Source of the DNA: JAKAXS01 sp041940525
GTDB lineage: Bacteria; Pseudomonadota; Alphaproteobacteria; Rhizobiales; Hyphomicrobiaceae
Length of the DNA stretch: 33,733 nt
Direction of reading: 5' to 3'
Assembly (NCBI GenBank): GCA_041940525.1
Contig: JBGTSB010000030.1
Coordinates: forward strand, 1 to 33,733
The notes beneath the pieces were generated by a model, which did not search any database, had not been told where the DNA came from, and saw nothing but the letters and a program-made list of their open reading frames with translations. The position numbers were made by a program, and so were the translations under genes. Positions 23,009 through 30,828 of this stretch are shown piece by piece. Within the stretch, counting starts at the first letter, position 1; every line of letters begins with the position of its first letter.

Positions 23009-23800
23009 CTAGAGGATGCGCAGCTGTTTGAAGCTGGCGTGGCCTTGGCGGCCGACAATGATGTGATCCAGCACCATTACACCGAGCGGACGTCCAGCGT
23101 CTACGATGCGCTTTGTCATGTCGATGTCGGCGCGAGAGGGGCGCGGGTCGCCCGAGGGATGATTGTGTACGAGCACGATGGCAGTGGCTGACAATTCCAG
23201 GGCGCGCTTCACCACCTCGCGGATGTAAACCGGCGTGTGGTCGATCGTGCCCTTTCCTTGCACCTCATCGGCGATCAGGCGGTTTTTGCGGTCCAAGAAC
23301 AGAATGCGGAACTGCTCGCGGTCTTCGAACGCTTGCACAGCTCGCAGGTAGTTCACGACCTCTGGCGTTGAGCCGAAAGCGGGTTTGTCATCCAGATCCG
23401 TGCGCATCATGCGGACGGCCGCCGCGCGCACCAGCTTCAGTTCCGTGACGACGCTTTCGCCGGCGCCTTTGATTTCTTTCAAGCGGTTCTCGGGCGCATT
23501 GATGACTTCAGAGAATGAGCCGAAGCGCGCGATGAGCCGCTTTGCCAGGTCTTTCGTGTCCCGTCTTGGCAGGGCGCGGAACAGCACGAGCTCCAGCAAC
23601 TCGTAGTCAGGCAGCGCATCGGCGCCGCCTTTGCGGAAGCGCTCGCGCAGGCGTTCGCGATGGCCGGAATGCAGGGATGCGTTCGATGTCTTTTGTTGTT
23701 CGAAAAATGCGCCTTGCGTTTCGGCGGCAAGCGGTCGCTGTCCGTCCGCCACCGAGCGGTCATCCCCATCATCCGGCCCTCCGGACGATACCGGGGGCAT
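23009..23800 (-). CDS. radC: RadC/JAB-domain protein
   Basis: 263 residues. The N-terminal 40 residues are polar and Gly/Asp-rich. Then come a helix-hairpin-helix-like region (GHRERLRERFRKGGADALPDYELLE, KEIKGAGESVVTELKL) and the C-terminal JAB1/MPN domain with the metal motif HNHPSGDPRPSRAD near residue 212. Despite the name, a repair role for RadC has not been established in general. Members are often called JAB-domain proteins. It begins five bases after the map stop on the same strand, so the two are co-transcribed and possibly translationally coupled. Confidence 0.93.
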   Translation of the reverse strand: MPPVSSGGPDDGDDRSVADGQRPLAAETQGAFFEQQKTSNASLHSGHRERLRERFRKGGADALPDYELLELVLFRALPRRDTKDLAKRLIARFGSFSEVINAPENRLKEIKGAGESVVTELKLVRAAAVRMMRTDLDDKPAFGSTPEVVNYLRAVQAFEDREQFRILFLDRKNRLIADEVQGKGTIDHTPVYIREVVKRALELSATAIVLVHNHPSGDPRPSRADIDMTKRIVDAGRPLGVMVLDHIIVGRQGHASFKQLRIL

Positions 23801-23804
23801 GATG

Positions 23805-24644
23805 TCAGTCCGATTTGGTCATGTTGTAGGGTGGGCGATCGAACCCGCCTGGCGAGAGTGTGAAGATTTCACAGCCCGTTTCCGTGACGCCGACCGTGTG
23901 CTCGAACTGCGCGGAGAGTTCGCGATCGCGCGTGACGGCCGTCCATCCGTCGGCCAGAACCTTCACGTCTTTCCGGCCGAGATTGATCATCGGCTCGATG
24001 GTGAAAATCATGCCTGGCTTCAGCACGGGGCCGTCGCCGGCCCGGCCATAGTGCAGAATATTCGGCCGGTCGTGGAACACCTGGCCAAGGCCATGACCAC
24101 AGAAGTCTTCAACGACGCTGCAACGATGTTCCTTGTCTTCGGCGTATTCCTGAATCGCCGCGCCAATGTGCCCAGTCGTGTTGCCGGGTTTGACGGCTGC
24201 GATGCCGCGCATCAACGCTTCGTAGGTTATGTCGACCAATCGCTGCGCCCGGCGCGAGACGTTGCCGATCGTGTACATGCGGCTGGTGTCGCCGTGCCAG
24301 CCATCAACGATCAGCGTGACATCGATGTTGATGATGTCGCCGTCACGCAGCGGCTTTGCGCTTGGCATGCCATGGCATACGACGTGATTGATGGATGTGC
24401 AGGTGGAGTAGCGATAGCCACGATAGTTCAGTGTCGCGGGGATGGCTTTGTTATCGAGTGCGAACTGCAGCACCAGATCGTCGAGCCGTTCGGTCGTCGT
24501 GCCCGGCACGGCATAAGGGATCAGCATGTCGAGCGCTTCCGCTGCGAGGCGGCCGGCCTTGTGCATCGCTGCGAAAGCATCAGCGCCATGCAGTTTGATG
24601 GCGCCTTCTCTTGTCAGCGAGCGGGTGGCTTCAACGTTCGACAT
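23805..24644 (-). CDS. map: Type I methionine aminopeptidase
   Basis: Removes the N-terminal Met from nascent proteins in the cytoplasm. 279 residues, slightly longer than E. coli MetAP. The five metal ligands are visible in order: Asp in NIDVTLIVDGWHGD, the second Asp in the same segment (WHGDTSRM), His in CGHGLGQVFH, Glu in FTIEPM, and Glu in AQFEHTVGV. The substrate-pocket His lies in NHVVCHGMP. The C-terminal tail (LSPGGFDRPPYNMTKSD) has a few extra residues. It precedes radC with only four bases between them. Upstream, on the left of rplS, a terminator separates it from that gene. Confidence 0.97.
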   Translation of the reverse strand: MSNVEATRSLTREGAIKLHGADAFAAMHKAGRLAAEALDMLIPYAVPGTTTERLDDLVLQFALDNKAIPATLNYRGYRYSTCTSINHVVCHGMPSAKPLRDGDIINIDVTLIVDGWHGDTSRMYTIGNVSRRAQRLVDITYEALMRGIAAVKPGNTTGHIGAAIQEYAEDKEHRCSVVEDFCGHGLGQVFHDRPNILHYGRAGDGPVLKPGMIFTIEPMINLGRKDVKVLADGWTAVTRDRELSAQFEHTVGVTETGCEIFTLSPGGFDRPPYNMTKSD

Positions 24645-24737
24645 TGACTGCTATTGCCTGCTTTCCTGGCTACGGACCCCCGAATGTAATTGTTTTCTGA
24701 GGCTGTGCAACGGGTGCCGTTCTTCAATGATTACGCA

Positions 24738-24765
24738 AAAAAGAAAGGCGGCTCGACGGCCGCCT
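24738..24765 (-). terminator. Rho-independent terminator of rplS
   Basis: GGCGGC (24748-24753) pairs with GCCGCC (24760-24765) around TCGACG. On the minus strand it runs into TTTCTTTTTTG. It lies about 30 bp downstream of the rplS stop and separates rplS from map. Confidence 0.88.
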
Positions 24766-24793
24766 GACTTTTCGAAATGTTGCAGAGCAGCGC

Positions 24794-25504
24794 TTACGCT
24801 TCTGCTTCGCCACCCTCTTCGGCGGATGCTTCCTCGGCCGAAGCCTCGGCGATCAGACGCTGAGCCTGGCCAACCCAGTCGTCTTTCTCAACGGCGCCGT
24901 TGAGGTTCAACGTTTCATCGATGTTAGCGATGTCGTCGTCAGACAGGTTCGCGATCTGCTCGAGCTTGATGCAGTTCAGCTGGCGCAGGCGTGCTGCCAA
25001 TTCGCCGTCGATGCCATTGATCTGCGTGAGATCATCCGGCTGAGCCTTGATCTTCTTGAAGCCCTTCCAGGCTGCGTTGAGACGGCGTGCGCGCGCATCC
25101 GAACGCTCTGCGATACGAGCCGACTTACCGCGGCGGCCACGCAGATAGTAAAGCTTCGCGCGACGGACACGGCCGCGGCGCAGAACTTCGATCTCGTCAA
25201 TGAATGGCGAGTAGACGGGGAAGACACGCTCGACGCCTTCGCCGTAAGAAATCTTGCGAACAGTGAAGCTCTCGTTGATGCCGCTGCCGGAGCGGGCGAT
25301 CACAACACCTTCGTAGGCCTGAAGGCGAGAGGTCGGCGCTGCTGCAGCGCCCTTCTTAGCCTTGCTGCCCTTCTTCGCTTCGCCGCCGCCTTCGAAGACG
25401 CGGACCATGATGCGAACCGTGTCTCCCGGACCAAATTCGGGAACGGCGCGCTGAGAGGCAACCTTGCTGACCTCCTCGCGCTCGATCTCTTGGATGATAT
25501 TCAT
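24794..25504 (-). CDS. rplS: 50S ribosomal protein L19 with insertion and C-terminal helix-hairpin-helix extension
   Basis: 236 residues, about twice the E. coli length. The L19 core is clear (NIIQEIEREEV, VPEFGPGDTVRI, LQAYEGVVIARSG, FTVRKISYGEGVERVFPVYSP, RRAKLYYLRGRRGKSARIAER). A 17-20 residue Lys/Gly/Ala-rich insertion (about 41-58) breaks the loop before LQAYEG. After residue 155 comes DDLTQINGIDGELAARLRQL, with IANLSDDDIANIDETL and KDDWVGQAQRLIAEA. This matches the extra C-terminal domain found on L21 and NuoE of many alphaproteobacteria. An acidic Ala/Glu tail follows. The start sits unusually close to AGGAA. A Lys/Ala-rich small gene lies upstream, then trmD. Confidence 0.93.
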   Translation of the reverse strand: MNIIQEIEREEVSKVASQRAVPEFGPGDTVRIMVRVFEGGGEAKKGSKAKKGAAAAPTSRLQAYEGVVIARSGSGINESFTVRKISYGEGVERVFPVYSPFIDEIEVLRRGRVRRAKLYYLRGRRGKSARIAERSDARARRLNAAWKGFKKIKAQPDDLTQINGIDGELAARLRQLNCIKLEQIANLSDDDIANIDETLNLNGAVEKDDWVGQAQRLIAEASAEEASAEEGGEAEA

Positions 25505-25699
25505 TTCCTGTTACCCCAAGCAAAACAAAGCCTTACCGCGGCTCACCCGGTGACCGGGAGCCCGCGCGGCAGGCCTTTCAAGAATTGGATTGGCCGTGAA
25601 TAGCGGAATTGGGAGAGGATGTCGATAAAAGAGTTGGAGTATTTTGCACTGAATTGCAGCGAGCGGTGGGGTTGGCCAGCCGCCCGCTGCTGGCTGGGC

Positions 25700-25813
25700 T
25701 TACTTGCGGCCCTTGGCCTTTTTCGCACCGACTGCGGCGGGTGCCTTTACTTTAGGACCTGCTGCCTTAACTGCAGAGCTGGAAGACTTAGCTGTAGCTT
25801 GCTTTTTGGCCAT
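25700..25813 (-). CDS. 37-residue Lys/Ala-rich protein between trmD and rplS
   Basis: The minus strand from the ATG at 25813 reads MAKKQATAKSSSSAVKAA and ends VGAKKAKGRK before a TAA at 25702-25700. The composition (about a quarter Lys/Arg, many Ala, Ser, Gly and Val) is that of an unfolded nucleic-acid-binding tail, similar in flavour to histone H1-like or ribosomal tails. GGAG lies seven bases upstream of the ATG, a good ribosome-binding site. A stem-loop (25835-25852) overlaps a possible promoter (TTGACG, 17-bp spacer, CATTTT). It lies 113 bp after trmD and about 195 bp before rplS on the same strand. No family is recognised. A chance reading frame is possible but the spacing, signals and composition favour a real gene. 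Confidence 0.6.
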   Translation of the reverse strand: MAKKQATAKSSSSAVKAAGPKVKAPAAVGAKKAKGRK

Positions 25814-25834
25814 TGTGGCGCTCCAAAAATGAAC

Positions 25835-25854
25835 GACGCATGATACTGCGTCAA
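25835..25854 (-). promoter_or_regulatory. Promoter and inverted repeat upstream of the small Lys/Ala gene
   Basis: GACGCA (25835-25840) and TGCGTC (25847-25852) form a perfect inverted repeat. On the minus strand it includes TTGACG (25854-25849), a good -35, followed after 17 bp by CATTTT, a poor -10, about 20 bp before the small gene's ATG. An operator or leader hairpin is possible. Confidence 0.35.
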
Positions 25855-25926
25855 AGCCGCCATATCAGAATTTGTTCCCCTTTAGAACCCAAAAGTTCTC
25901 CCAGCGTTCCTTGCCAACACAATTTC

Positions 25927-26634
25927 TTACTTGAGTAGGTCCGGCCGGCGCGTTTGCGTTAGATTCGCGGCCTGTTCCCGGCGCCAGTCCTCGATTTTCT
26001 TGTGGTCGCCAGACAGCAGAATTTCGGGGATGGAGCGGCCCTCCCACTCGCGCGGCTTTGTGTACTGAGGATATTCCAGAAGGCCGTTTTCGAAGCTTTC
26101 GTGTTGCAGAGACTCAGTTGAGCCGAGCACGCCGGGCAGGAGCCGGATGACGGCATCGAGCAGCACCATCGCGCCGAGCTCTCCTCCGGACAGCACATAG
26201 TCGCCGATCGAGACCTCACGCAGGTTCCGGCCTTCGATGATGCGTTCGTCGACACCTTCAAACCGGCCGGCCAGAAGAATCGCGCCCGGACCGGCAGCCA
26301 ATTCGCGAACGAGCGGCTGGCTCAACGGCTCACCGCGCGGCGACATATATATGAGCGGGCTTCGTGGGTTGCGCTCGGTAGCCAAGTCGATCGCGGGCGC
26401 CAGAACGTCCGCGCGCAGGATCATGCCGGCTCCGCCGCCGGCGGCCGTATCATCGACTGCGCGATGACGGCCCAAGCCGAAGTCGCGAATGTCGATCGCG
26501 TCGAGATCCCAGATGCCGGCCGTCAACGCCTGGCCAACCAGCGACACGCCGAGCGGGCCGGGAAACATGTCCGGAAAGAGCGTCAGAACTGTCGCGTGCC
26601 AGGCCGATGCACTGGCGGCAGGTTGATGAGGCAT
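25927..26634 (-). CDS. trmD: tRNA (guanine-N1)-methyltransferase
   Basis: TrmD makes m1G37 next to the anticodon using S-adenosylmethionine. It prevents frameshifting and is normally essential. 235 residues, standard length. The N-terminal knot segment is ATVLTLFPDMFPGPLGVSLVGQA. Later come AGPGAILLAGRFEGVDERII and the SAM-binding knot SIGDYVLSGGELGAMVLLDAVIRLLPGVLG. The linker and C-terminal domain include YPQYTKPREWEGRSIPEILLSGDHKKIEDWRREQA. The usual upstream partners rimM and rpsP are absent. An unrelated two-gene unit lies there instead. A small basic gene and rplS follow on the same strand. Confidence 0.97.
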   Translation of the reverse strand: MPHQPAASASAWHATVLTLFPDMFPGPLGVSLVGQALTAGIWDLDAIDIRDFGLGRHRAVDDTAAGGGAGMILRADVLAPAIDLATERNPRSPLIYMSPRGEPLSQPLVRELAAGPGAILLAGRFEGVDERIIEGRNLREVSIGDYVLSGGELGAMVLLDAVIRLLPGVLGSTESLQHESFENGLLEYPQYTKPREWEGRSIPEILLSGDHKKIEDWRREQAANLTQTRRPDLLK

Positions 26635-26706
26635 TCGTTTGCTTCAGGCTTGAGGCGGTTTGCGCGCGAGAATAGTCCGCCGCGTGCCCAGCGTGCAAAC
26701 GGCGCA

Positions 26707-27123
26707 TCAATCCCAAGCGTTTGAAAGGCTTGTAAATAGGGATTTGACTACGAATACGGCGAGACCAACAATTTGCGCCAAGTTTTGTGCCAGCAAAGCA
26801 GGTGGAAGCCAATCGTATTGACTAAAATCCCATTTGTTGGCCCCTACCTTCCAGATCACCAGACTTTGGAACGCGATCATCCAAAGCATCAGGACCATGA
26901 GAAACCAAGACCATTTTGATTTATGTCGATAGTGATCTTGCAGTCCGGCTAAGTGAGTATACTTCAGTTCGGAAGCAATGGAACGTTCGGTAAATTCCGC
27001 TTCAAATTCTTCCTGTAAGCGCCTCGAATTATTTCCGATGTTTTGTACCGAAGACCTAGCCTCTTCCAACGAGGGCATCTCCTGCTGCTTAGCAGGTTTC
27101 GCTTCGTCAACATCGTCAGACAT
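26707..27123 (-). CDS. Two-helix membrane protein paired with ImmA-like peptidase
   Basis: 138 residues. A polar N-terminal half (about 1-65) looks like a coiled coil (SLEEARSSVQNIGNNSRRLQ, EEFEAEFTERSIASEL). Two transmembrane segments follow, SWFLMVLMLWMIAFQSLVIW (about 76-95) and an amphipathic to hydrophobic stretch LLAQNLAQIVGLAVFVVKSLF (about 110-130). No family is recognised. Its ATG lies within the 3' end of the metallopeptidase gene, overlapping by eight bases, so expression is coupled. It may be a membrane substrate, anchor or effector of the peptidase. The AT-richer sequence is unlike the surrounding core genes. Confidence 0.7.
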   Translation of the reverse strand: MSDDVDEAKPAKQQEMPSLEEARSSVQNIGNNSRRLQEEFEAEFTERSIASELKYTHLAGLQDHYRHKSKWSWFLMVLMLWMIAFQSLVIWKVGANKWDFSQYDWLPPALLAQNLAQIVGLAVFVVKSLFTSLSNAWD

Positions 27124-27610
27124 TTTTGATTCGAAACTCCATCATCTTGCGGGAGACCATAAATACTTCCGCAAGCGCGCCGACGGGTGCATGCCTCACT
27201 GGCTTTAACAACCTGTCAGGTACTAGGAGATTTGCCGCGAATGTGTTCGCTTCTTTCTCAAAAGGATTCTTGTTATCTGGCTTCTCGAATCGGGGCAATA
27301 TTGGGTACTTATCTGGATTATCCAGATAATATTGTCTGTGAAGCAGCCAGTGGCCCAGCTCATGCGCTATCGTAAAGCGTTGCCTCGTTAGAGGGTCATG
27401 TGCATTGACAAACAACTGCTTGGCCTCAAAGTCACAGAAACCTGCGATCACGTTGTCTAAGTGGCCAAATTCAGAAAAGATAACGTCGACACCGTTGCTT
27501 TCGGCTATCTCCAAGACCGGAATAGGCGGAGAAGAATACGATTTCGAATGTCTATCCGCTGCCAACCGAGCGGCTTGCCAGCGCGGAGATCTAAGTTCCG
27601 CAATCGCCAT
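27116..27610 (-). CDS. ImmA/IrrE-type metallopeptidase
   Basis: 164 residues. The zinc motif HELGH lies at residues 83-87 in FTIAHELGHWLLH. The expected third ligand is Glu120 in FEKEANTFAANLLVP, typical of the family. Members such as ImmA cleave transcriptional repressors or other regulators. No helix-turn-helix domain is attached and no repressor gene is adjacent. The N-terminus has a PIPVLEIAESNGVDVIFSEF segment shared with family members. GGAG lies about nine bases upstream of the ATG. It is translationally coupled to the membrane protein gene downstream. The region is AT-richer than priA and trmD and looks acquired. A role in defence or stress is inference from family and context. Confidence 0.88.
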   Translation of the reverse strand: MAIAELRSPRWQAARLAADRHSKSYSSPPIPVLEIAESNGVDVIFSEFGHLDNVIAGFCDFEAKQLFVNAHDPLTRQRFTIAHELGHWLLHRQYYLDNPDKYPILPRFEKPDNKNPFEKEANTFAANLLVPDRLLKPVRHAPVGALAEVFMVSRKMMEFRIKNV

Positions 27611-27638
27611 ATGTTGTGCTCCAAGAGTTGAGCGAATC

Positions 27639-27676
27639 GCTATTGAGAATAGCTGAAACCCGAGTCAAGAGCTATT
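27639..27676. promoter_or_regulatory. Inverted repeats upstream of the ImmA-like gene
   Basis: GCTATT (27639-27644), AATAGCT (27648-27654) and AGCTATT (27670-27676) form two overlapping inverted repeats 30-65 bp upstream of the peptidase ATG. They could be binding sites for a regulator of the two-gene unit. A TTGACT -35-like hexamer lies within them on the minus strand, but no good -10 follows. Confidence 0.4.
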
Positions 27677-27756
27677 GTTCAATTAGCCCCTACACTGAGA
27701 GGGCTATACTAAAATCACAGGCAATTCTGACCTGCGCGTGGTCACTAGACCCGATG

Positions 27757-29976
27757 CTAAAGAAAACTGTAGGGGTCGATGTCGACTTGGAGGCGGAGGT
27801 CGCCTTTGATGGCGGGCAGGGCGGCGAGCCATTGGCGCAGGTAGGCTTGGACGTCCATCTCGCGCGGGGCCTTGACGAGGATGCGCCAGCGGTGGCGGCC
27901 GCGCACGACTGAGATGGGGGCTTCCGCCGGGCCCAGCACTTCGATGCGTTCAGCCGCGGGTGAGCGGCGCGCGACTTCGCGGGCAAAGGATTCGGCCAAG
28001 CCTTTTTCGCGCGCGGAGATGATCAACGCGGCGAGCCTTCCATAAGGCGGCAGCAGGCCGCGCTGGCGGTTGGATATTTCCTGTTCAAGGAACGCCTCGC
28101 GATCGCCGGAGATGATCGCTTGCATGACGGGATGATCCGGCAGGTGCGTTTGCACGAAGCCACGGCCGTTCGCGAACGAGCGGCCTGCACGGCCCGTGAC
28201 CTGATGCAGCAGCTGGAACGTGCGTTCGCCCGCGCGCGGGTCCGCGCCCAGCGCGAGGCCGAGATCGCCATCGACGATGCCTACTGTATCAAGATCGGGG
28301 AAGTGATGGCCCTTGGCGACGATTTGCGTGCCTATGATGATGTCGGCTTCGCCTGCTTCGATACTGTGAATGACTTCACGCATCTCAACAAGACTTGGAA
28401 TGAGATCGGACGACAGGATTGCGCGGCGCGCATCGGGAAACAGTTCCGCGACTTCTTCCGCCACGCGCTCAACGCCCGGGCCGCAGGCGACCAGCTCGCC
28501 CACCGCTCCGCATTTCGGGCACGCCTCAGGGATGGGCAACGAGAAGCCGCAGTGGTGACAGTTCAGACGGTGGCGGAAGCGATGTTCGACAAGCCACGCG
28601 GTGCATTGCGGACATTCGAAGCGGTGGCCGCAGCTGCGGCAGAGCGTGAGCGGTGCGTATCCCCGGCGGTTGAGGAACAGCAGCGACTGGCGGCCCTTCG
28701 CGAGCGTTTCGGCAATTGCGCCCGTGAGCACAGGCGAGAGCCAGCGGCCTTTTTCCGGCGGGTTGTCGCGCATGTTGATGCCGGTGATTTCCGGCAGCTC
28801 CGTTCCGGAGTAGCGGCCAGGCAGATGCACGTGCCTGTACCGGGCCGTGCGCGCGTTGACGTGACTTTCAATCGACGGCGTGGCGGAGGCGAGCACGGCG
28901 GAGAACTTGCCGAGGTTGGCGCGGACAACGGCCATGTCGCGTGCTTGATAGTGCACGCGGTCGTCTTGCTTGAAACCTTGGTCGTGTTCTTCGTCGACGA
29001 TGATGAGGCCGAGATCGCAGTACGGCAGATAAAGCGCTGATCGCGCGCCGACGACAACGCGCGCTTCGCCTGACGCGACGCCTTTCCATGCGCGCGCGCG
29101 GTCTTGCGGTGAAAGCGCTGAATGCCATTCCACGGGCGGGCATCCGAAGCGCCGCTTGAAGCGATCGAGGAACTGGCTGGTGAGCGCGATTTCCGGAAGC
29201 ATGATCAGCGCCTGGCGTCCGGCAACGAGTGCGCGCGCGACCGCTTCGAAATAGACCTCCGTTTTGCCGGAACCGGTGACGCCATCCAACAGCGACACAG
29301 AAAACGTGTGGCCGTCGACCGCAGCCTGCAGTGTTTGCACGGCGATCGCTTGCTCATCAGTGAATTGCGTTTCGGATGCGCCGGGATTGGGTTTGGGAAT
29401 TTGCGTTTCCGGGATTGCGGCTTCAACGAGATTTCCCGAGGCGACAAGGCCATTGACGACGCTTGCCGTACAGGCAGCCTCCGACGCGAGCGCGGACTTG
29501 GGGCGGATCAAGCCATCGGCGGCGATCGCAAGCGCGCGTTCGCGCGCTGGTGTCATGCGTGGCGGCAGAGCGGCGCCAGGAACGATCGAAACTCCAAACC
29601 TTGGCTTGGCGGGTTCAAACGCAGCGGACGCGCTCATCATCATGCGCACCACCATGCCGAGCGGCGCGAGCGTGTAGCGCGCCGTCCACTCCGCAAAGCG
29701 CAGCGAGATGAGCGGCAGCGCCGGCACATCCAATAGCGACGTGATCGTTTTCATCTTGGCCGGATCGACCGGCTTGCCTGTTTCACCCGCCGGCTTGTCC
29801 CAAACGACACCGATGCGCGTTTGCGGTCCGAACGGCACCAGCACGAACGTGCCGGGCGGCACGTCGAGGCCCGGGGGCACGCAATAGTCATACGTCTGAT
29901 CGAGCGCGACCGGCAGCAAGACGGGGACGCGACGAACGTCCGTTTCTGGTTCCAACGTGTCGAGAAGGCTGTCCAA
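27757..29976 (-). CDS. priA: Primosomal replication restart helicase PriA
   Basis: A 3'-to-5' DNA helicase that restarts stalled replication forks. 739 residues, standard size. The N-terminal 3'-BD segment is VPVLLPVALDQTYDYCVP. Walker A is DGVTGSGKTEVYF (about 230), and the DEEHDQGFKQDD motif follows about 100 residues later. A zinc-binding module has paired cysteines (CRSCGHRFECPQC, CHHCGFSLP, CPKCGAVGE). Helicase motifs GTQIVAKGHHFPD and QVTGRAGR follow. The start is a TTG at 29976, the best in-frame choice because no ATG precedes the N-terminal domain. It is divergent from fsa, with xerC further downstream. Confidence 0.96.
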   Translation of the reverse strand: MDSLLDTLEPETDVRRVPVLLPVALDQTYDYCVPPGLDVPPGTFVLVPFGPQTRIGVVWDKPAGETGKPVDPAKMKTITSLLDVPALPLISLRFAEWTARYTLAPLGMVVRMMMSASAAFEPAKPRFGVSIVPGAALPPRMTPARERALAIAADGLIRPKSALASEAACTASVVNGLVASGNLVEAAIPETQIPKPNPGASETQFTDEQAIAVQTLQAAVDGHTFSVSLLDGVTGSGKTEVYFEAVARALVAGRQALIMLPEIALTSQFLDRFKRRFGCPPVEWHSALSPQDRARAWKGVASGEARVVVGARSALYLPYCDLGLIIVDEEHDQGFKQDDRVHYQARDMAVVRANLGKFSAVLASATPSIESHVNARTARYRHVHLPGRYSGTELPEITGINMRDNPPEKGRWLSPVLTGAIAETLAKGRQSLLFLNRRGYAPLTLCRSCGHRFECPQCTAWLVEHRFRHRLNCHHCGFSLPIPEACPKCGAVGELVACGPGVERVAEEVAELFPDARRAILSSDLIPSLVEMREVIHSIEAGEADIIIGTQIVAKGHHFPDLDTVGIVDGDLGLALGADPRAGERTFQLLHQVTGRAGRSFANGRGFVQTHLPDHPVMQAIISGDREAFLEQEISNRQRGLLPPYGRLAALIISAREKGLAESFAREVARRSPAAERIEVLGPAEAPISVVRGRHRWRILVKAPREMDVQAYLRQWLAALPAIKGDLRLQVDIDPYSFL

Positions 29977-30171
29977 TCGCCGCCTGCCATTTGCTTTAAC
30001 GTGAGCCGATCGCGCGAAACTGGTTCCCTCGAACCCTCAAGGGCCTTAGAAGCGGTACCGGAAACCTGGACGCTGCCGAGTTCCGGCGGCGCAATCGTGG
30101 TTAAGACACATAATACACTGACCGGGCGCCGCAACAGGGTGTGGAAGCTCCGGTGCCGTAAGGGAGAGATC

Positions 30172-30828
30172 ATGCGCTTTTTTGTCGACACAGCTGATGT
30201 TGCCGAAATCAAGGACTTGGCGGCGACCGGGCTTTTGGATGGCGTGACGACGAACCCGTCATTGGTGGCCAAGGCCGGCCGCGATTTCAAAGAGATCATC
30301 GCTGAAATCTGCGACGTTGTTCCGGGGCCGGTGTCGGCGGAAGTTGCAGCGACCGACTTCGAAGGCATGCTCAAGGAAGGCCGCGAACTGGCGAAGATCG
30401 CCAAGAACGTAACGGTGAAGGTGCCGCTGACGATGGATGGCCTGAAGGCCTGCAAGGCGCTGACCGGCGACGGCACAATGGTCAACGTCACCTTGTGTTT
30501 CTCGGCCAACCAGGCGCTGCTTGCCGCGAAAGCCGGTGCAACCTTTGTTTCGCCGTTCATCGGCCGGCTGGACGACATCGGGCTGAATGGCATGGACCTC
30601 ATCCGCGAGATCCGCGTGATCTTCGACAACTACCAGGACCTGACGACAGACATCCTGGCTGCCTCGATCCGGACCGTGGGACACGTGAAGGAAGCGGCGA
30701 TGATCGGCGCCGATGTTTCTACAATCCCTCCCAAGATCTTAAAGGCGCTTGTGAAGCATCCGCTGACCGATGCGGGGCTCGCTCAGTTCGTCGCGGATTG
30801 GAAGGCGACCGGTCAATCCATCGTTTAG
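30172..30828 (+). CDS. fsa: Transaldolase-family fructose-6-phosphate aldolase
   Basis: 218 residues, the short MipB/TalC type. It begins MRFFVDTADVAEIKDL with TTNPSL near residue 26. The Schiff-base Lys lies at about residue 83 in TVKVPLT. The later motifs NVTLCFSANQALLAAKAGATFVSPFIGR and ADVSTIPPKILKALVKHPLTD are diagnostic of the family. It is a cytoplasmic sugar-phosphate enzyme: either transaldolase of the pentose phosphate pathway or fructose-6-phosphate aldolase, which the sequence alone does not settle. A GGGAGAG ribosome-binding site lies upstream of the ATG. The reading frame extends further upstream, but that part overlaps the priA 5' end and lacks homology. Confidence 0.93.
   Translation: MRFFVDTADVAEIKDLAATGLLDGVTTNPSLVAKAGRDFKEIIAEICDVVPGPVSAEVAATDFEGMLKEGRELAKIAKNVTVKVPLTMDGLKACKALTGDGTMVNVTLCFSANQALLAAKAGATFVSPFIGRLDDIGLNGMDLIREIRVIFDNYQDLTTDILAASIRTVGHVKEAAMIGADVSTIPPKILKALVKHPLTDAGLAQFVADWKATGQSIV

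Noticed and set aside
23631..24647. 338-codon open frame antisense to radC and map
   Set aside because: Both genes on the other strand have full catalytic motifs; this frame is a codon-usage shadow.
28120..29040. 306-codon open frame antisense to priA
   Set aside because: It is covered by the helicase core of priA and has an Ala/Arg-rich composition typical of shadow frames.
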